NCBI RefSeq assembly: GCF_028882255.1
Contig: NZ_JARBUY010000002.1
Coordinates: 818,342 to 882,341, forward strand
Length of the DNA: 64,000 nucleotides
Direction of reading: 5' to 3'
Origin: Maribacter polysaccharolyticus
GTDB lineage: Bacteria; Bacteroidota; Bacteroidia; Flavobacteriales; Flavobacteriaceae
The position numbers and the translations under genes are program-made. Under the pieces are notes generated by a model. That model saw only the letters and a list, made by a program, of their open reading frames with translations, searched no databases and was not told the DNA's origin. Every line of letters begins with the position of its first letter. Within the stretch, counting starts at the first letter, position 1. Below are positions 8,621 through 18,368 of this stretch, piece after piece.

Positions 8621-10951
8621 ATGAAAAAATCAATCACTTCAACAGTAAGAATGGCGCAAAGGTTACTGCCCCTATGGGTAACGATCCTTATAATTTCCTG
8701 TAACACCCCAAACCCGGGTTTTACGGAAGATGACATTGCCATTATTCCCAAACCCTTGAATTTTACCTTAGGAGAGGGTTCCTTTGAAATAAGTGCGAAA
8801 ACACCATTGGCACAATCGGACGGTATTTCGGATAAGGCCGTAGGTTTTCTCAACGGGCTGTTAGGGAAAGCAGCTGGTTTTACACTGGAAAAAAGTTCGG
8901 GAATCCTGGAAAAAGGAATCGTTTTCATTACCAAGGAAGGTTTTAAGAATGGCGGATATGGTTTACATGTGAATCCGGATAAAATCACTATTGAAGCCAC
9001 TGAAGCATCGGGTTTCTTCAATGCGGTACAAACCATAAGGCAACTCTTGCCGAAGGAAATTGAGCAAAATGGGGTAGTTGATACGGATTGGTATGTTCCC
9101 AGTGTCGACATACAGGACGAACCTAGGTTTGAATGGCGCGGAATGCATACCGATTTTAGCCGCCATTTCTTTGATGTGGATGAAGTGAAGCAATTCTTGG
9201 ATTATTTGGCGCTTTATAAAATGAACACCTACCATATGCACCTTACCGATGATCAAGGATGGCGTATGGAGATAAAAAAGTATCCCCTATTGACCGAAAA
9301 AGGGGCATGGAGAATTCCCAACAATCAGGATACGATTTGCAATACCAGGGCAGTGGAAAACGATCTGTACACCATTGATCCGGCAAAATTCAAGGAAGTG
9401 GATGGGGAACGCAAGTATGGCGGATTTTTTACCCAAGAAGAATTAAAGGATATTGTGGCTTATGCCGATGATAGATGCATTACCATAATACCGGAAATAG
9501 ATATGCCAGGTCATTTTAAATCGGCCATAGATAACTATCCTTTCCTGTCGTGCGATGGAAAATCGGGATGGGACACGGTTTTTACCTACCCGGCTTGTTT
9601 GGGTAAAGAATCCACCTATGAATTCATGAAGGATATCTTGACCGAAGTGGTGGATATTTTCCCAGCGGAGTATGTGCATATTGGGGGTGATGAGGTCAAC
9701 ATCAAATCTTGGGAAAAATGTCCGTTATGCCAAAAGGCCATCAACGATAATGGATTGAAGGACGAGCACGAATTACAATCGCATTTCAATAGGGATATTG
9801 AACGGTTTTTACATTCCAAAGGGAAAAAACTTATGGGATGGGATGAAATCGTAGAAGGTGGCCTTACCAAAGACGCTACCATAATGTGGTGGAGGGGTTG
9901 GCGCCCAGAGGCTCCCAAAAAAGCTGCGGAGCAAGGCAATGATGTGGTCCTTACAACTACGGATGCCTATTATTTCGATTATTTGAACGATGGGAATCCG
10001 TTGGAGAAAATCTATAACTATGAGCCCGTGCCAAAAAGTTTTACAGCAAAGGAGGAAGCCAATGTCCTGGGCATACAGGCCAACCTTTGGTCCGAATGGA
10101 TACCCAGTTTTAAGCGGTTGCAATACCAAGCTTTTCCCAGAATGATCGCAGTGGCGGAAAATGCCTGGGCGCAAAAGATAAACAAGGATTTTGACGCGTT
10201 CAACACCAGGGTTGAAAAACAGTACCCCAGATTGGAGGAACTTGGGGTTTATTATTACATCCCTATTGTTAAGGGACTGGATAAGGACTTGGCGCTTGTA
10301 GATAGTATCAAGGTTAAATTGGATCTTGCCTATCCGTTGGAAGGCGTGGAGATTTTTTACAGCACTGACGGGTCTGTACCCACAAAAGGATCATTGCGAT
10401 ATTCGGGGCCATTCGCGGTATCCGATACCGTTGAAATCAAAGCGAGGGCCTATAAAGGGGATATTTATAACGACATCAAGAAAACGAAAGTGATCCAAAA
10501 ATCGTATTTGGATCCTGTCGGGGTAATGCCAACAGAAAAGGGATTGAAAAGATTTATCCTTAAAGGGAAATACAAGAAGGTGGCCGACTTGAAATTAAAT
10601 AAGGGTCAGGCTTGGCAAAAGGTCGATAGTGTCGATCTGGCCGACTATAAGGAAGGTAAAAAGTTCAATATGGTATTTTCCGGGTATTTCCATGCCGAGG
10701 AGGATGGAATTTATGAGTTTGAAACCCGATCGGATGGTGGTGATCATTTATTTATCGGTGATACGTTGGTAGTGGATAATAGTGGATGGCACGGTCCAAG
10801 AAAACGGTATGGAAAGGTAGCCTTGAAAAAAGGTTGGCATCCCATAACCATAAAATACAGACCTAGCGATAACCCAAGGGTGATAAATGCGTGGTATGGT
10901 TTACAAGGGGAAGAACTACAGTCCATTAATTCAGAAATTACAGGTTTTTAA
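8621..10951 (+). CDS. GH20 beta-N-acetylhexosaminidase with PA14-like C terminus
   Basis: A 776-residue lipoprotein (lipobox ending at Cys27, ILIISC). The GH20 N-terminal beta domain leads to the TIM barrel, with YHMHLTDDQGWRMEIKKYP and the catalytic Asp-Glu pair at residues 357-358 in HIGGDEVN. Downstream is a chitobiase C-terminal type domain at about 560-625 (FYSTDGSVPT), then a PA14-like region at about 640-770 (DGIYEFETRSDGGDHLFI, GWHPITIKYR), commonly carbohydrate-binding. It removes terminal GlcNAc or GalNAc by substrate-assisted catalysis. Together with GH92 mannosidases it argues for an N-glycan-type target. The internal aromatic and substrate-polarising residues appear intact. Confidence 0.93.
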   Translation: MKKSITSTVRMAQRLLPLWVTILIISCNTPNPGFTEDDIAIIPKPLNFTLGEGSFEISAKTPLAQSDGISDKAVGFLNGLLGKAAGFTLEKSSGILEKGIVFITKEGFKNGGYGLHVNPDKITIEATEASGFFNAVQTIRQLLPKEIEQNGVVDTDWYVPSVDIQDEPRFEWRGMHTDFSRHFFDVDEVKQFLDYLALYKMNTYHMHLTDDQGWRMEIKKYPLLTEKGAWRIPNNQDTICNTRAVENDLYTIDPAKFKEVDGERKYGGFFTQEELKDIVAYADDRCITIIPEIDMPGHFKSAIDNYPFLSCDGKSGWDTVFTYPACLGKESTYEFMKDILTEVVDIFPAEYVHIGGDEVNIKSWEKCPLCQKAINDNGLKDEHELQSHFNRDIERFLHSKGKKLMGWDEIVEGGLTKDATIMWWRGWRPEAPKKAAEQGNDVVLTTTDAYYFDYLNDGNPLEKIYNYEPVPKSFTAKEEANVLGIQANLWSEWIPSFKRLQYQAFPRMIAVAENAWAQKINKDFDAFNTRVEKQYPRLEELGVYYYIPIVKGLDKDLALVDSIKVKLDLAYPLEGVEIFYSTDGSVPTKGSLRYSGPFAVSDTVEIKARAYKGDIYNDIKKTKVIQKSYLDPVGVMPTEKGLKRFILKGKYKKVADLKLNKGQAWQKVDSVDLADYKEGKKFNMVFSGYFHAEEDGIYEFETRSDGGDHLFIGDTLVVDNSGWHGPRKRYGKVALKKGWHPITIKYRPSDNPRVINAWYGLQGEELQSINSEITGF

Positions 10952-10974
10952 TTATCAATATTAAGAGAATAAAA

Positions 10975-12642
10975 ATGAGTAGACAGGGAATAGGGAAATG
11001 TGCGGCACTGTTAATTTTAATATGTATGGCTTTTGTGGGTGAGCATGTTTATGGTCAGACCCAAAATATGGATTTTGGGCCTTTGGTCTTGGATATGGTG
11101 CACCATAATCCGGGAGAGGCCCCATATCAGTCCGTTTATAACGACCCAAAAGTAATCAAGGAAATGGGCTACAACGGGAAGGTTTATTTCCTTTTCGAAT
11201 CCCCTGCCTTGGCAATTGATTGGGAATCGGTAGATCCCGATATTTTACCCAAAGGTTCGGAAGATCGGAAATGGGTAGACGCAAAGGCGAAACAGATAAA
11301 ACAAATGCATAAGGCCTGTAGAGCACAGGATATGAAGATTTTTGCGATGTCCGATTTGGTTTTGTTTCCGAAGCGATTAATAGCAAAATACGGTATCGAG
11401 GAAACCTTTGGGAATCCTAATGACCCTTTGACCGAAAAGTTGATACGGGCCCAAATCAATGAAATGTTCGATCAATTTCCGGATTTGGACGGCTTGGTAG
11501 TGCGTATCGGTGAAACGTATTTGCATGATGCCCCCTACCATTTAGGCGCTATAGCTAATAAAAAAAGCCCTGAAAAAACGATCATTCCATTAATGCAGCT
11601 CCTTAAGGAAGAAATTTGTGAAAAAAGGGACAAGCAGTTGATCTTTAGGACTTGGGGTGCGTTCGATGTGAATTTGGAAGATTACCTAAAAGTAAGTGAT
11701 GCCATAGCTCCCCATAAAAATTTGATTATCAGTGTTAAGCACTGTGAAGGTGATTTTCATAGATCCAATGCCTTCAGTAAGGTAATCGGTCAAGGGCGCC
11801 ATCCCCAAATCATAGAAGTACAATCCGCTCGCGAATACGAAGGAAAAGGGGCCTACCCCAACTATATCGCCAATGGTGTTATCGAAGGTTTTGAAGAGCA
11901 TGCAAGAATGCCCGAAGGGCAAATCAATAGTATTGAGGAGTTTGTTGAAACAAAACCTGGATTATATGCCGGTGTCTGGACATGGTCGAGGGGCGGAGGA
12001 TGGAATGGTCCTTACATCAAAGATGAAATGTGGTGCGATTTGAATTCTTGGGTAATGGCACAATGGGCTTTACATACCGATAAAAGTGAGGAGTTTGTTT
12101 TCAACAGGTATGCAACTGAACGGTTACATCTAAAGGGAGATGATATCGCTAAATTCAGAAAATTGGCTTTGCTTTCTGCCGAAGCAGTGGTAAGGGGAAG
12201 GAACAGTACGTTCAGGGATATGAACCCTTGGTGGACACGAGATCAAGGCATTGCCTGGCCAATGGTGGTAAAAGGGGAATTACAACAAAAAAGGAACCTG
12301 GAGCAAAAAGACGAATCCGTAGCCAAATGGAAAGAAATAGTCAAGTTGGCCAAATCGATTGATTGGCAAAATGAGGCTACGAAAAACCATGCCATCGGAT
12401 CGGCTGAGTACGGCTTAAGATTGTACACCATTTATAGAACCCTTGTTTATATGCAACATGCCGAAGCCAATGGTAATGGTAAAGAAGTTAAAAAGTGGAT
12501 CAAAGCGTATGATAAGGCTTGGGCAAACTACAATAAACTGGCAGGGGAATATAGTAGCATAGCCACGTTATATACCCAGGATTATGATAGGCATATTGCC
12601 AATAACGCGCACGATAAGGTAAACGAATTGAGAAATGAATAA
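10975..12642 (+). CDS. Exported putative TIM-barrel glycoside hydrolase, unassigned
   Basis: A 555-residue protein with an N-terminal signal peptide ending near HVYGQ. The main part alternates hydrophobic strands and helices as in a TIM barrel: FGPLVLDMVHHNPGE, KVYFLFE, MKIFAMSDLVLFP, DLDGLVVRIGETY, KQLIFRTWGAFD, NLIISVKHCEGDFH, PQIIEVQSAREYEG, YAGVWTWSRGGGW. Conserved-looking acidic residues at strand ends (Glu in RIGETY, Glu in IIEVQSAREYE) would suit a retaining or inverting hydrolase, and the architecture recalls the GH67 alpha-glucuronidase barrel. No family could be assigned with certainty. Position between the GH20 and GH92 genes, 23 bases after GH20, makes a glycan-degrading role likely. 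Confidence 0.55.
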   Translation: MSRQGIGKCAALLILICMAFVGEHVYGQTQNMDFGPLVLDMVHHNPGEAPYQSVYNDPKVIKEMGYNGKVYFLFESPALAIDWESVDPDILPKGSEDRKWVDAKAKQIKQMHKACRAQDMKIFAMSDLVLFPKRLIAKYGIEETFGNPNDPLTEKLIRAQINEMFDQFPDLDGLVVRIGETYLHDAPYHLGAIANKKSPEKTIIPLMQLLKEEICEKRDKQLIFRTWGAFDVNLEDYLKVSDAIAPHKNLIISVKHCEGDFHRSNAFSKVIGQGRHPQIIEVQSAREYEGKGAYPNYIANGVIEGFEEHARMPEGQINSIEEFVETKPGLYAGVWTWSRGGGWNGPYIKDEMWCDLNSWVMAQWALHTDKSEEFVFNRYATERLHLKGDDIAKFRKLALLSAEAVVRGRNSTFRDMNPWWTRDQGIAWPMVVKGELQQKRNLEQKDESVAKWKEIVKLAKSIDWQNEATKNHAIGSAEYGLRLYTIYRTLVYMQHAEANGNGKEVKKWIKAYDKAWANYNKLAGEYSSIATLYTQDYDRHIANNAHDKVNELRNE

Positions 12643-12698
12643 TTGATAAACGATTGGTTGGATCATTTGAAATCAACCGATTAAATCCAAAATAGAAA

Positions 12699-14915
12699 AT
12701 GAAGTATCACGGTTATTTTTTTATATTAATAGGGTTAGGAGTTCTTTCATGTAAGCAGGAAACGGTAAAGGAAAAAGAAGTTTCGGCGGAAAAATTGACC
12801 AGTTATGTAAACACCTTTACAGGAACGGATGGTCCGGGAAACACCTATCCTGGGGCTGTGGCCCCTTTTGGAATGGTACAGTTGAGTCCGGACAACGGTT
12901 TACCGGGCTGGGACAGGATTGCAGGTTATTTTTATCCGGATTCTACCATCGCAGGTTTTAGCCATACCCACCTTTCGGGAACCGGGGCAGGGGATATGTA
13001 CGATTTATTGGTCATGCCCTTAAACAGCAGGTTCAATGAAAGTTTGACCCCAGAAGGAGCGTACAGGCCGTACTCCAAATTCTCCCATGATAGGGAGGAA
13101 GCCGGTCCGGGATACTATGCGGTAGATCTTTTAAGTTCGGGTATAAAAGCCGAATTGACCACGACTTCTCGTGTGGGGTTTCATCAATACACCTTTCCGA
13201 AGGACGATAAAAGTCAAATCATTCTCGATTTAGGTTATAGTTTAAATTGGGACAAGCCCATGGATACCAAAATCACGATTGAAGATAACCAAACCATTTC
13301 GGGGTATAGAAAATCAAAAGGATGGGCCAACGACCAGCGCGTCTATTTTGTGATGCAATTTTCAAAACCTTTTGACAGTGGGCAATTGTTCAAAGATTCA
13401 AAAGAAATCCAAGGGCAATCGGTTAGCGGTCAGTTTACCAAGATCGTGGCGAATTACAAAACCGGCGATGGCGAAAAAATCAAGGTTAAGGTAGCCTTGT
13501 CATCAGCAAGTATAGACGGGGCCAGGAAAAATTTGGAAGCGGAATTGCCACATTGGGATTTTGAAAAAACGGTTAAGGAAATCGATGGGGTTTGGGAGAA
13601 ATTCCTGTCCAAAATCACTATTGAAGGCACCGAAGCCCAAAAAGAATTGTTCTACACCAATTTATACCATGTATTCTTGACGCCCTCGTTACATAGTGAT
13701 ATCGATGGGGCTTACAAAGGAGCCGATGGCAAAAACCACATAGCGGAAGGCTATAACAAGTACGATACTTTTTCATTGTGGGATACCTTTAGGGCAACAC
13801 ATCCTTTATATACCCTTTTAGCCCCTAAGGAAACCGAGGATATGATAAAGTCCTTTTTATCGCATTACGACGAAACCGGTTTGTTGCCCGTGTGGTCTTT
13901 GGCAGGTAATGAAACCAATATGATGATAGGTTACCATGCGGTCCCCGTAATCGTAGATGCGTATTTCAAGGGCATTCCCATGGATGCGGAAAAGGCATTG
14001 GAAGCTTGTGTAGCCTCCGCCAATGAAGATGGCAGGCAAATAGATCTGTATAAGCGATTAGGGTATGTGCCAACAGGGGAGCATCATGAAAACTGGTCGG
14101 TTTCCAAAACTTTGGAATACGCATACAACGATTGGTGTATCGCCCAATTGGCCAAGGATTTGGGAAAGGATGAAATCGCTGTGACCTTTACCGAAAGAGC
14201 CGATAATTGGAAAAATCTATACGATCCCGAATCTTCTTTTTTCCGGCCTAAGGATGAAAAAGGGAAATTCATCAGTCCGTTTTCACCAAAAGAATACACC
14301 AAGGAGTTTTGCGAAAGTAATGCTTGGCAGTATTTCTGGTTTGTACCTCACGATATCGATGGTTTGGAACAAGCGGTAGGTAAGGAAGAGTTTGCTGTAA
14401 AGTTAGACTCCATGTTTACGTATTATCCGGAAGCGAACGATAAGTTGCCGATTTTCAGTACAGGGATGATCGGGCAATATGCACATGGGAACGAACCAAG
14501 CCATCATGTGGCCTTTTTATACAATAACATAGGGAAGCCATGGAAAACCCAAGAAATGGTGCGTAAGATCATTGAAACACAATATAGCACCAAACCCGAT
14601 GGGTATTGTGGCAATGAGGATTGCGGACAAATGTCGGCTTGGTTGGTATTGTCTTCAATGGGTATATACCCAATAAACCCAGCAAAAGGGGTATATAGCA
14701 TTACTTCACCATTCGTTGAAGCAGCTACCATTAATTTGGAAGGAGGAAAACAGTTCGTAATAAGTACGGAAAACCAGTCCAAAGAAAATTGCTACATCCA
14801 ATCCATTACCCTGAACGGTAAACCCTATGACAAACTTACAATAACCCATGAGGATATAGTACAGGGAGGTGAGCTGCATTTTGTACTGGGCAATAAGCCC
14901 AATAAGGAACTGTAG
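12699..14915 (+). CDS. GH92 alpha-mannosidase lipoprotein
   Basis: A complete 738-residue GH92 enzyme. The lipobox ends at Cys18 (LGVLSC). The N-terminal beta-sandwich carries VNTFTGTDGPGNTYPGAV and FSHTHLSGTGAGD, both characteristic of the family. The catalytic barrel contains YTLLAPKETEDMI, GNEPSHHVAFLYN and the hallmark GNEDCGQMSAWLV. Calcium-dependent exo-mannosidase activity is expected on the cell surface or in the periplasm. Last gene of the glycan locus; the converging regulator gene starts its coding region 151 bases further on. The partial GH92 at the window start is a diverged paralog, so the two probably attack different mannose linkages. Confidence 0.95.
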   Translation: MKYHGYFFILIGLGVLSCKQETVKEKEVSAEKLTSYVNTFTGTDGPGNTYPGAVAPFGMVQLSPDNGLPGWDRIAGYFYPDSTIAGFSHTHLSGTGAGDMYDLLVMPLNSRFNESLTPEGAYRPYSKFSHDREEAGPGYYAVDLLSSGIKAELTTTSRVGFHQYTFPKDDKSQIILDLGYSLNWDKPMDTKITIEDNQTISGYRKSKGWANDQRVYFVMQFSKPFDSGQLFKDSKEIQGQSVSGQFTKIVANYKTGDGEKIKVKVALSSASIDGARKNLEAELPHWDFEKTVKEIDGVWEKFLSKITIEGTEAQKELFYTNLYHVFLTPSLHSDIDGAYKGADGKNHIAEGYNKYDTFSLWDTFRATHPLYTLLAPKETEDMIKSFLSHYDETGLLPVWSLAGNETNMMIGYHAVPVIVDAYFKGIPMDAEKALEACVASANEDGRQIDLYKRLGYVPTGEHHENWSVSKTLEYAYNDWCIAQLAKDLGKDEIAVTFTERADNWKNLYDPESSFFRPKDEKGKFISPFSPKEYTKEFCESNAWQYFWFVPHDIDGLEQAVGKEEFAVKLDSMFTYYPEANDKLPIFSTGMIGQYAHGNEPSHHVAFLYNNIGKPWKTQEMVRKIIETQYSTKPDGYCGNEDCGQMSAWLVLSSMGIYPINPAKGVYSITSPFVEAATINLEGGKQFVISTENQSKENCYIQSITLNGKPYDKLTITHEDIVQGGELHFVLGNKPNKEL

Positions 14916-14930
14916 GCTAGAGGGATGTAA

Positions 14931-15065
14931 GAATGGAATGCTTCATGGGACAAGGGCTATGCTACAAGCGATTGGGTGCCCGACCCCATGGGGGATTCCA
15001 TTTTAATTTTATCCGTATTATTGGGAACGTATAAGCAACGATCGAAACCGGAAAGTACGGTCTTA
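14931..15065 (+). other. Short intergenic stretch with possible coding relic
   Basis: Between the GH92 stop and the converging response regulator, the + strand is open from 14931 (after an in-frame stop at 14928) and reads EWNASWDKGYATSDWVPDPM and onward, overlapping the regulator antisense from 15066. There is no convincing start codon or ribosome-binding site. It may be the degraded tail of an older gene of the locus, or chance. No rho-independent terminator with a good stem was found by eye. Confidence 0.2.
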
Positions 15066-15818
15066 CTAAGTTTTAGAGATCAATTTCTTGATCAGTTCTT
15101 CTTTCCGTCGTACGGCCACTTCGATTTTTGTTCCGTCATTCAATGTGATGTAGCCTCCTTTGCCTTTGACATAAGTTTCCACATAAGATAAATTTACAAG
15201 ATGGGATTTGTGTACCCTGAAAAAGTTTCGGTGCGCTAAAATTTCCTCAAAATATTTTATGGTCTTTGAGGCCGTGATCTTGTTATTGGACTTTAAATGG
15301 ATATGGGAATAATTGGCATCGGATTGAAACCTGATAATATCCCTGGTATCTACCATGGTATATCCTTCCAATGTGGGAATGGCGATTCTTTCCGATGACG
15401 TATTGTTTTCTTTGATATTGGATAATAATACCTCTATTTTTTTAGATGTATCCCTTAGGTTTCTGTAACGTTTCAATTTTTGGATGGCATGGGATAGATC
15501 CGATCGGTCAATAGGTTTCAATAGGAAATCCAAGGCGGAGAATTTAATGGCCTTTAATGCATATTTATCATAGGAAGTAGTGAATATCACCTCAATATCA
15601 GTATAATTGATTTGGGATAACAGATCAAACCCCGTATCCCTTCCAAGTTGTACATCCAAGAATAAAATGTCGGGGGATTGTAAGGATATTTCACTTTTGG
15701 CCCCTTCTATGGTCTTGCAACGTGCAACGATTTCAATATCCGGTGCGTTTTTACGTAACAATCCTTCCAATCGATTGATACAGTGCTGTTCGTCATCTAT
15801 AAGTATGGCTTTGAGCAT
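15066..15818 (-). CDS. LytTR-family response regulator
   Basis: A 250-residue regulator with an N-terminal receiver domain (acidic pocket IDDE, phosphoacceptor Asp55 in ILFLDVQLG, Lys in FLLKPID) and a C-terminal LytTR DNA-binding domain at about 145-250 (GYTMVDTRDIIRFQSDANYSH, FFRVHKSHLVNLSYV, VAVRRKEEL). It is transcribed with the sensor kinase just upstream, 7 bases separating the two genes, the usual LytS/LytR arrangement in Bacteroidota. It faces the glycan locus tail to tail. Direct control of that locus is possible but not shown; the divergent operon at 17811 is an equally good candidate target. Confidence 0.93.
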   Translation of the reverse strand: MLKAILIDDEQHCINRLEGLLRKNAPDIEIVARCKTIEGAKSEISLQSPDILFLDVQLGRDTGFDLLSQINYTDIEVIFTTSYDKYALKAIKFSALDFLLKPIDRSDLSHAIQKLKRYRNLRDTSKKIEVLLSNIKENNTSSERIAIPTLEGYTMVDTRDIIRFQSDANYSHIHLKSNNKITASKTIKYFEEILAHRNFFRVHKSHLVNLSYVETYVKGKGGYITLNDGTKIEVAVRRKEELIKKLISKT

Positions 15819-15825
15819 ATGGTGG

Positions 15826-17616
15826 TTAGAATTTAATTTCCAGGGGTATTAACACTTCAACACGTACCCCTTCCTTTTTATCAAGTAATTTAATGGAGCC
15901 ATCGGTGTTTTTGATTTTATTGATGATTTCGATACGGTTGGCCGTGATTTTGAGACCCAATGGGTTTTTCTTTATTCCATTGGGCGATGTTTTAGGTCGA
16001 CCGATTCCATTATCTTCTACCACGCACAATAGCATGTTTCCCTTTTTTTGAATGATAATGTCGATTTTGCCATTGGAGTTTTTAGGGGCTATGCCATGCC
16101 AAATGCTATTTTCAATGAAAGGCTGCAGCATGAGGGGCGGTATCAGGGTATTATCAGGGTCAATGGATTCGCTTACCGCTATCCTATACGTTAATTTATT
16201 TACCAATCGAAGGGTTTCAATCTGCATATAAAGTTCCATCAATTCAAGGTCCTCTTCCAAGGTAATCCATTTTTTTTCCGAATTCTCTAGAATGGAACGT
16301 GTTAGTTTTGCAAACTTCACGAGATAGTCATCTGCTTGTTCCATATCGTTTCTTGATATAAAATCGCTGATGGCATTGAGCGAATTGAAAATAAAATGGG
16401 GATTCATTTGGGAACGCAGGGCCTTTAGCTCTGTCTCGGCAACTTTGGCGTTGAATTCAGCGACTTTCCTTTCTTCCATGGCATCCCGTCTGCGTTTATA
16501 AAGAACATATGCGATGATGGAAATCAACGCCAAAAAAATGGCCCCGACCAAATAGCCATTTTTGACAAATTGTTGCCGTTTTATTTCCTCAAGGGCCATG
16601 GCTTCCTGTCTTTCCATCTGAAATTGCATTTCCTTTCGGGTCAATTCAGATTTCTTTTCCTCACTCAGCACACTGTCCTTTAATTGTACATGTTCTTTAT
16701 AGGCCTTTAGGGCTTCGGCGTTTTTACCATAGTGCTCATATACTTGACTAAGTACTTGCCATGAATCGGATTCCCATTCGATTGCCCCGATTTCTTTTGA
16801 AAGGGAAAGCGCCTTGTTCGCATTTTTTTCGGCAACGCTGAATTTTTTCAACAGGACATTTATTTTTCCGATACTGTTCAAGGCCGACGCCTCAATATAT
16901 TTGTTGTCTATCCCTTGGGCTAAATCAACCGCTTCCTTATAGAACCTAAGAGCTTTTTCTTGCTGGCCTGAATTTTTATAGGCCAAGGCAAGATTGTTGG
17001 TAATGGCAGCTATGAATAAATCGTTCCCTTCAAGCTTGGCCAGGGCCAGGGCCTTCTCGAGGAAGGAAACACCCTCATCAAATTTTCCGGTGTCGTTGTA
17101 AATGATGGCAATATTGGAAAGGGCTTTGATTTCATCTGCCCTACTGCCCAAAGTTTGCGCTGTTGCCAAGTAGGCACGGTAATTATTCAAGGCCTGGTCA
17201 TATTCCTTTAAATCGGCATGAATGTTCCCTAAATTGCCCAAAAGGCCCGATTCAAGTTGTTTGTTTGAAGTCATTTGACTGAGTACCAATGCCTTTTGGT
17301 ACATGTCCAATGCCTTTAGGTTATCTGCCAAAACATAAAAAAGATTGCCTTTTTGTCGGTAGGACATAGCTTTCCCTTCAATCCATTTTTCTTTTGATGA
17401 AATAGTGATGGCTTCTTCTATATACCGGAAAGCTTCATTAGGGCTGGAATACGTCATATTTTCCGCCAATTTTATAAGCAATGCAGCCCTCAACGTATCA
17501 TTTTCAGTATGTTTTCCCAGTTCATTTTTAAGGGAATCGATTGATTTTTCCTGTGCAAAACCCAGTATTGGAGCACAGAAAATCAGGAAAAGAACAATGG
17601 TTTTTTTGATGTTCAA
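15826..17616 (-). CDS. TPR-containing LytS-type sensor histidine kinase
   Basis: A 596-residue kinase. A signal peptide or anchor ends around residue 20 (APILGFAQ), then a series of TPR repeats covers about residues 30-320 (SNKQLESGLLGNLGNIHADL, IYNDTGKFDEGVSFLEKALAL). One transmembrane segment follows at about 350-370 (GYLVGAIFLALISIIAYVLY). The His_kinase domain contains the phosphoacceptor His407 in MNPHFIFNSLNAIS, and the ATPase domain has PPLMLQPFIENSIWHGI and VEDNGIGRP. The periplasmic TPR domain probably senses a protein or envelope signal. Partner of the LytTR regulator downstream. Confidence 0.93.
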   Translation of the reverse strand: MNIKKTIVLFLIFCAPILGFAQEKSIDSLKNELGKHTENDTLRAALLIKLAENMTYSSPNEAFRYIEEAITISSKEKWIEGKAMSYRQKGNLFYVLADNLKALDMYQKALVLSQMTSNKQLESGLLGNLGNIHADLKEYDQALNNYRAYLATAQTLGSRADEIKALSNIAIIYNDTGKFDEGVSFLEKALALAKLEGNDLFIAAITNNLALAYKNSGQQEKALRFYKEAVDLAQGIDNKYIEASALNSIGKINVLLKKFSVAEKNANKALSLSKEIGAIEWESDSWQVLSQVYEHYGKNAEALKAYKEHVQLKDSVLSEEKKSELTRKEMQFQMERQEAMALEEIKRQQFVKNGYLVGAIFLALISIIAYVLYKRRRDAMEERKVAEFNAKVAETELKALRSQMNPHFIFNSLNAISDFISRNDMEQADDYLVKFAKLTRSILENSEKKWITLEEDLELMELYMQIETLRLVNKLTYRIAVSESIDPDNTLIPPLMLQPFIENSIWHGIAPKNSNGKIDIIIQKKGNMLLCVVEDNGIGRPKTSPNGIKKNPLGLKITANRIEIINKIKNTDGSIKLLDKKEGVRVEVLIPLEIKF

Positions 17617-17810
17617 TGGCGTTGTTTTGGTTGGTAAAACTCAAATTTAAAATTTTTGGTTAAGTAATCCACTGTTTTTCCATGCATTACGCTTATTTAA
17701 GGAACAGCTACGCTAAACTATCAAAAGTGTGCGTAAAATAATTGGCTATGGTATTAGGGCATCGGAATCCATAGTTTAGGGTTAAAGAAAGACACTAACC
17801 ATTGATTACT

Positions 17811-18350
17811 ATGAACTACAAAACCGGAATCTTACCATACTGTGCGATCTTATTAATGATTTTAAGTTGTAGTGACAACAACGGAAATGGGGCTGATGAT
17901 GACTTTTCCAATGAGGTACAGGGCACCATAACATTGTCTGGTGAGGAAACATCGGAACTCGGAACATCGTTGACGATCGGAAACATTGAAATCGCCAATG
18001 CAACCTTGACAGGAACCGATAAATCTGTGATACTCTTGTCGGAGAATATTTCCGTGGTCGATGACGAACTTGTTTATGATGACGACCAAAATGGATTTGT
18101 AATCGTGGGGGCGGATTTTTCAACAGGGGGGTCGTCCGATATTGATAAAAGTATTTCCATGGTGATCGTAAAAAATGGGGATGAGTTCCGGCATGCCTGT
18201 GCTTCACCCAACCAAAACTTTTTTACTGCCTGTGGCGATGGATTTGGAATCGATTTCGAAACCAAAGAAGTCACTTTTCAAAATACAACGGTAATCAATA
18301 CCGAAGATGATGCCATTTTGATATTGGATGGTACCATTACCTGGGATTAA
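17811..18350 (+). CDS. Small lipoprotein of unknown function
   Basis: A 179-residue lipoprotein whose lipobox ends at Cys20 (LMILSC), followed by a short acidic linker (SDNNGNGADDD). An in-frame TTG three codons earlier is a less likely start than the ATG used here. The mature part is rich in beta-prone segments and acidic residues and has a Cys pair (CASPNQNFFTAC). No family was recognised. It is divergently transcribed from the sensor kinase and is the first gene of an operon with four paralogs starting 18 bases after its stop. Confidence 0.75.
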   Translation: MNYKTGILPYCAILLMILSCSDNNGNGADDDFSNEVQGTITLSGEETSELGTSLTIGNIEIANATLTGTDKSVILLSENISVVDDELVYDDDQNGFVIVGADFSTGGSSDIDKSISMVIVKNGDEFRHACASPNQNFFTACGDGFGIDFETKEVTFQNTTVINTEDDAILILDGTITWD

Positions 18351-18368
18351 TGACTAAAAAATAGGTTT

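Noticed and set aside
14931..15191. Gene on the + strand between GH92 and the LytTR regulator
   Set aside because: Open but without a credible start, and most of it is antisense to the regulator; kept only as a possible relic.
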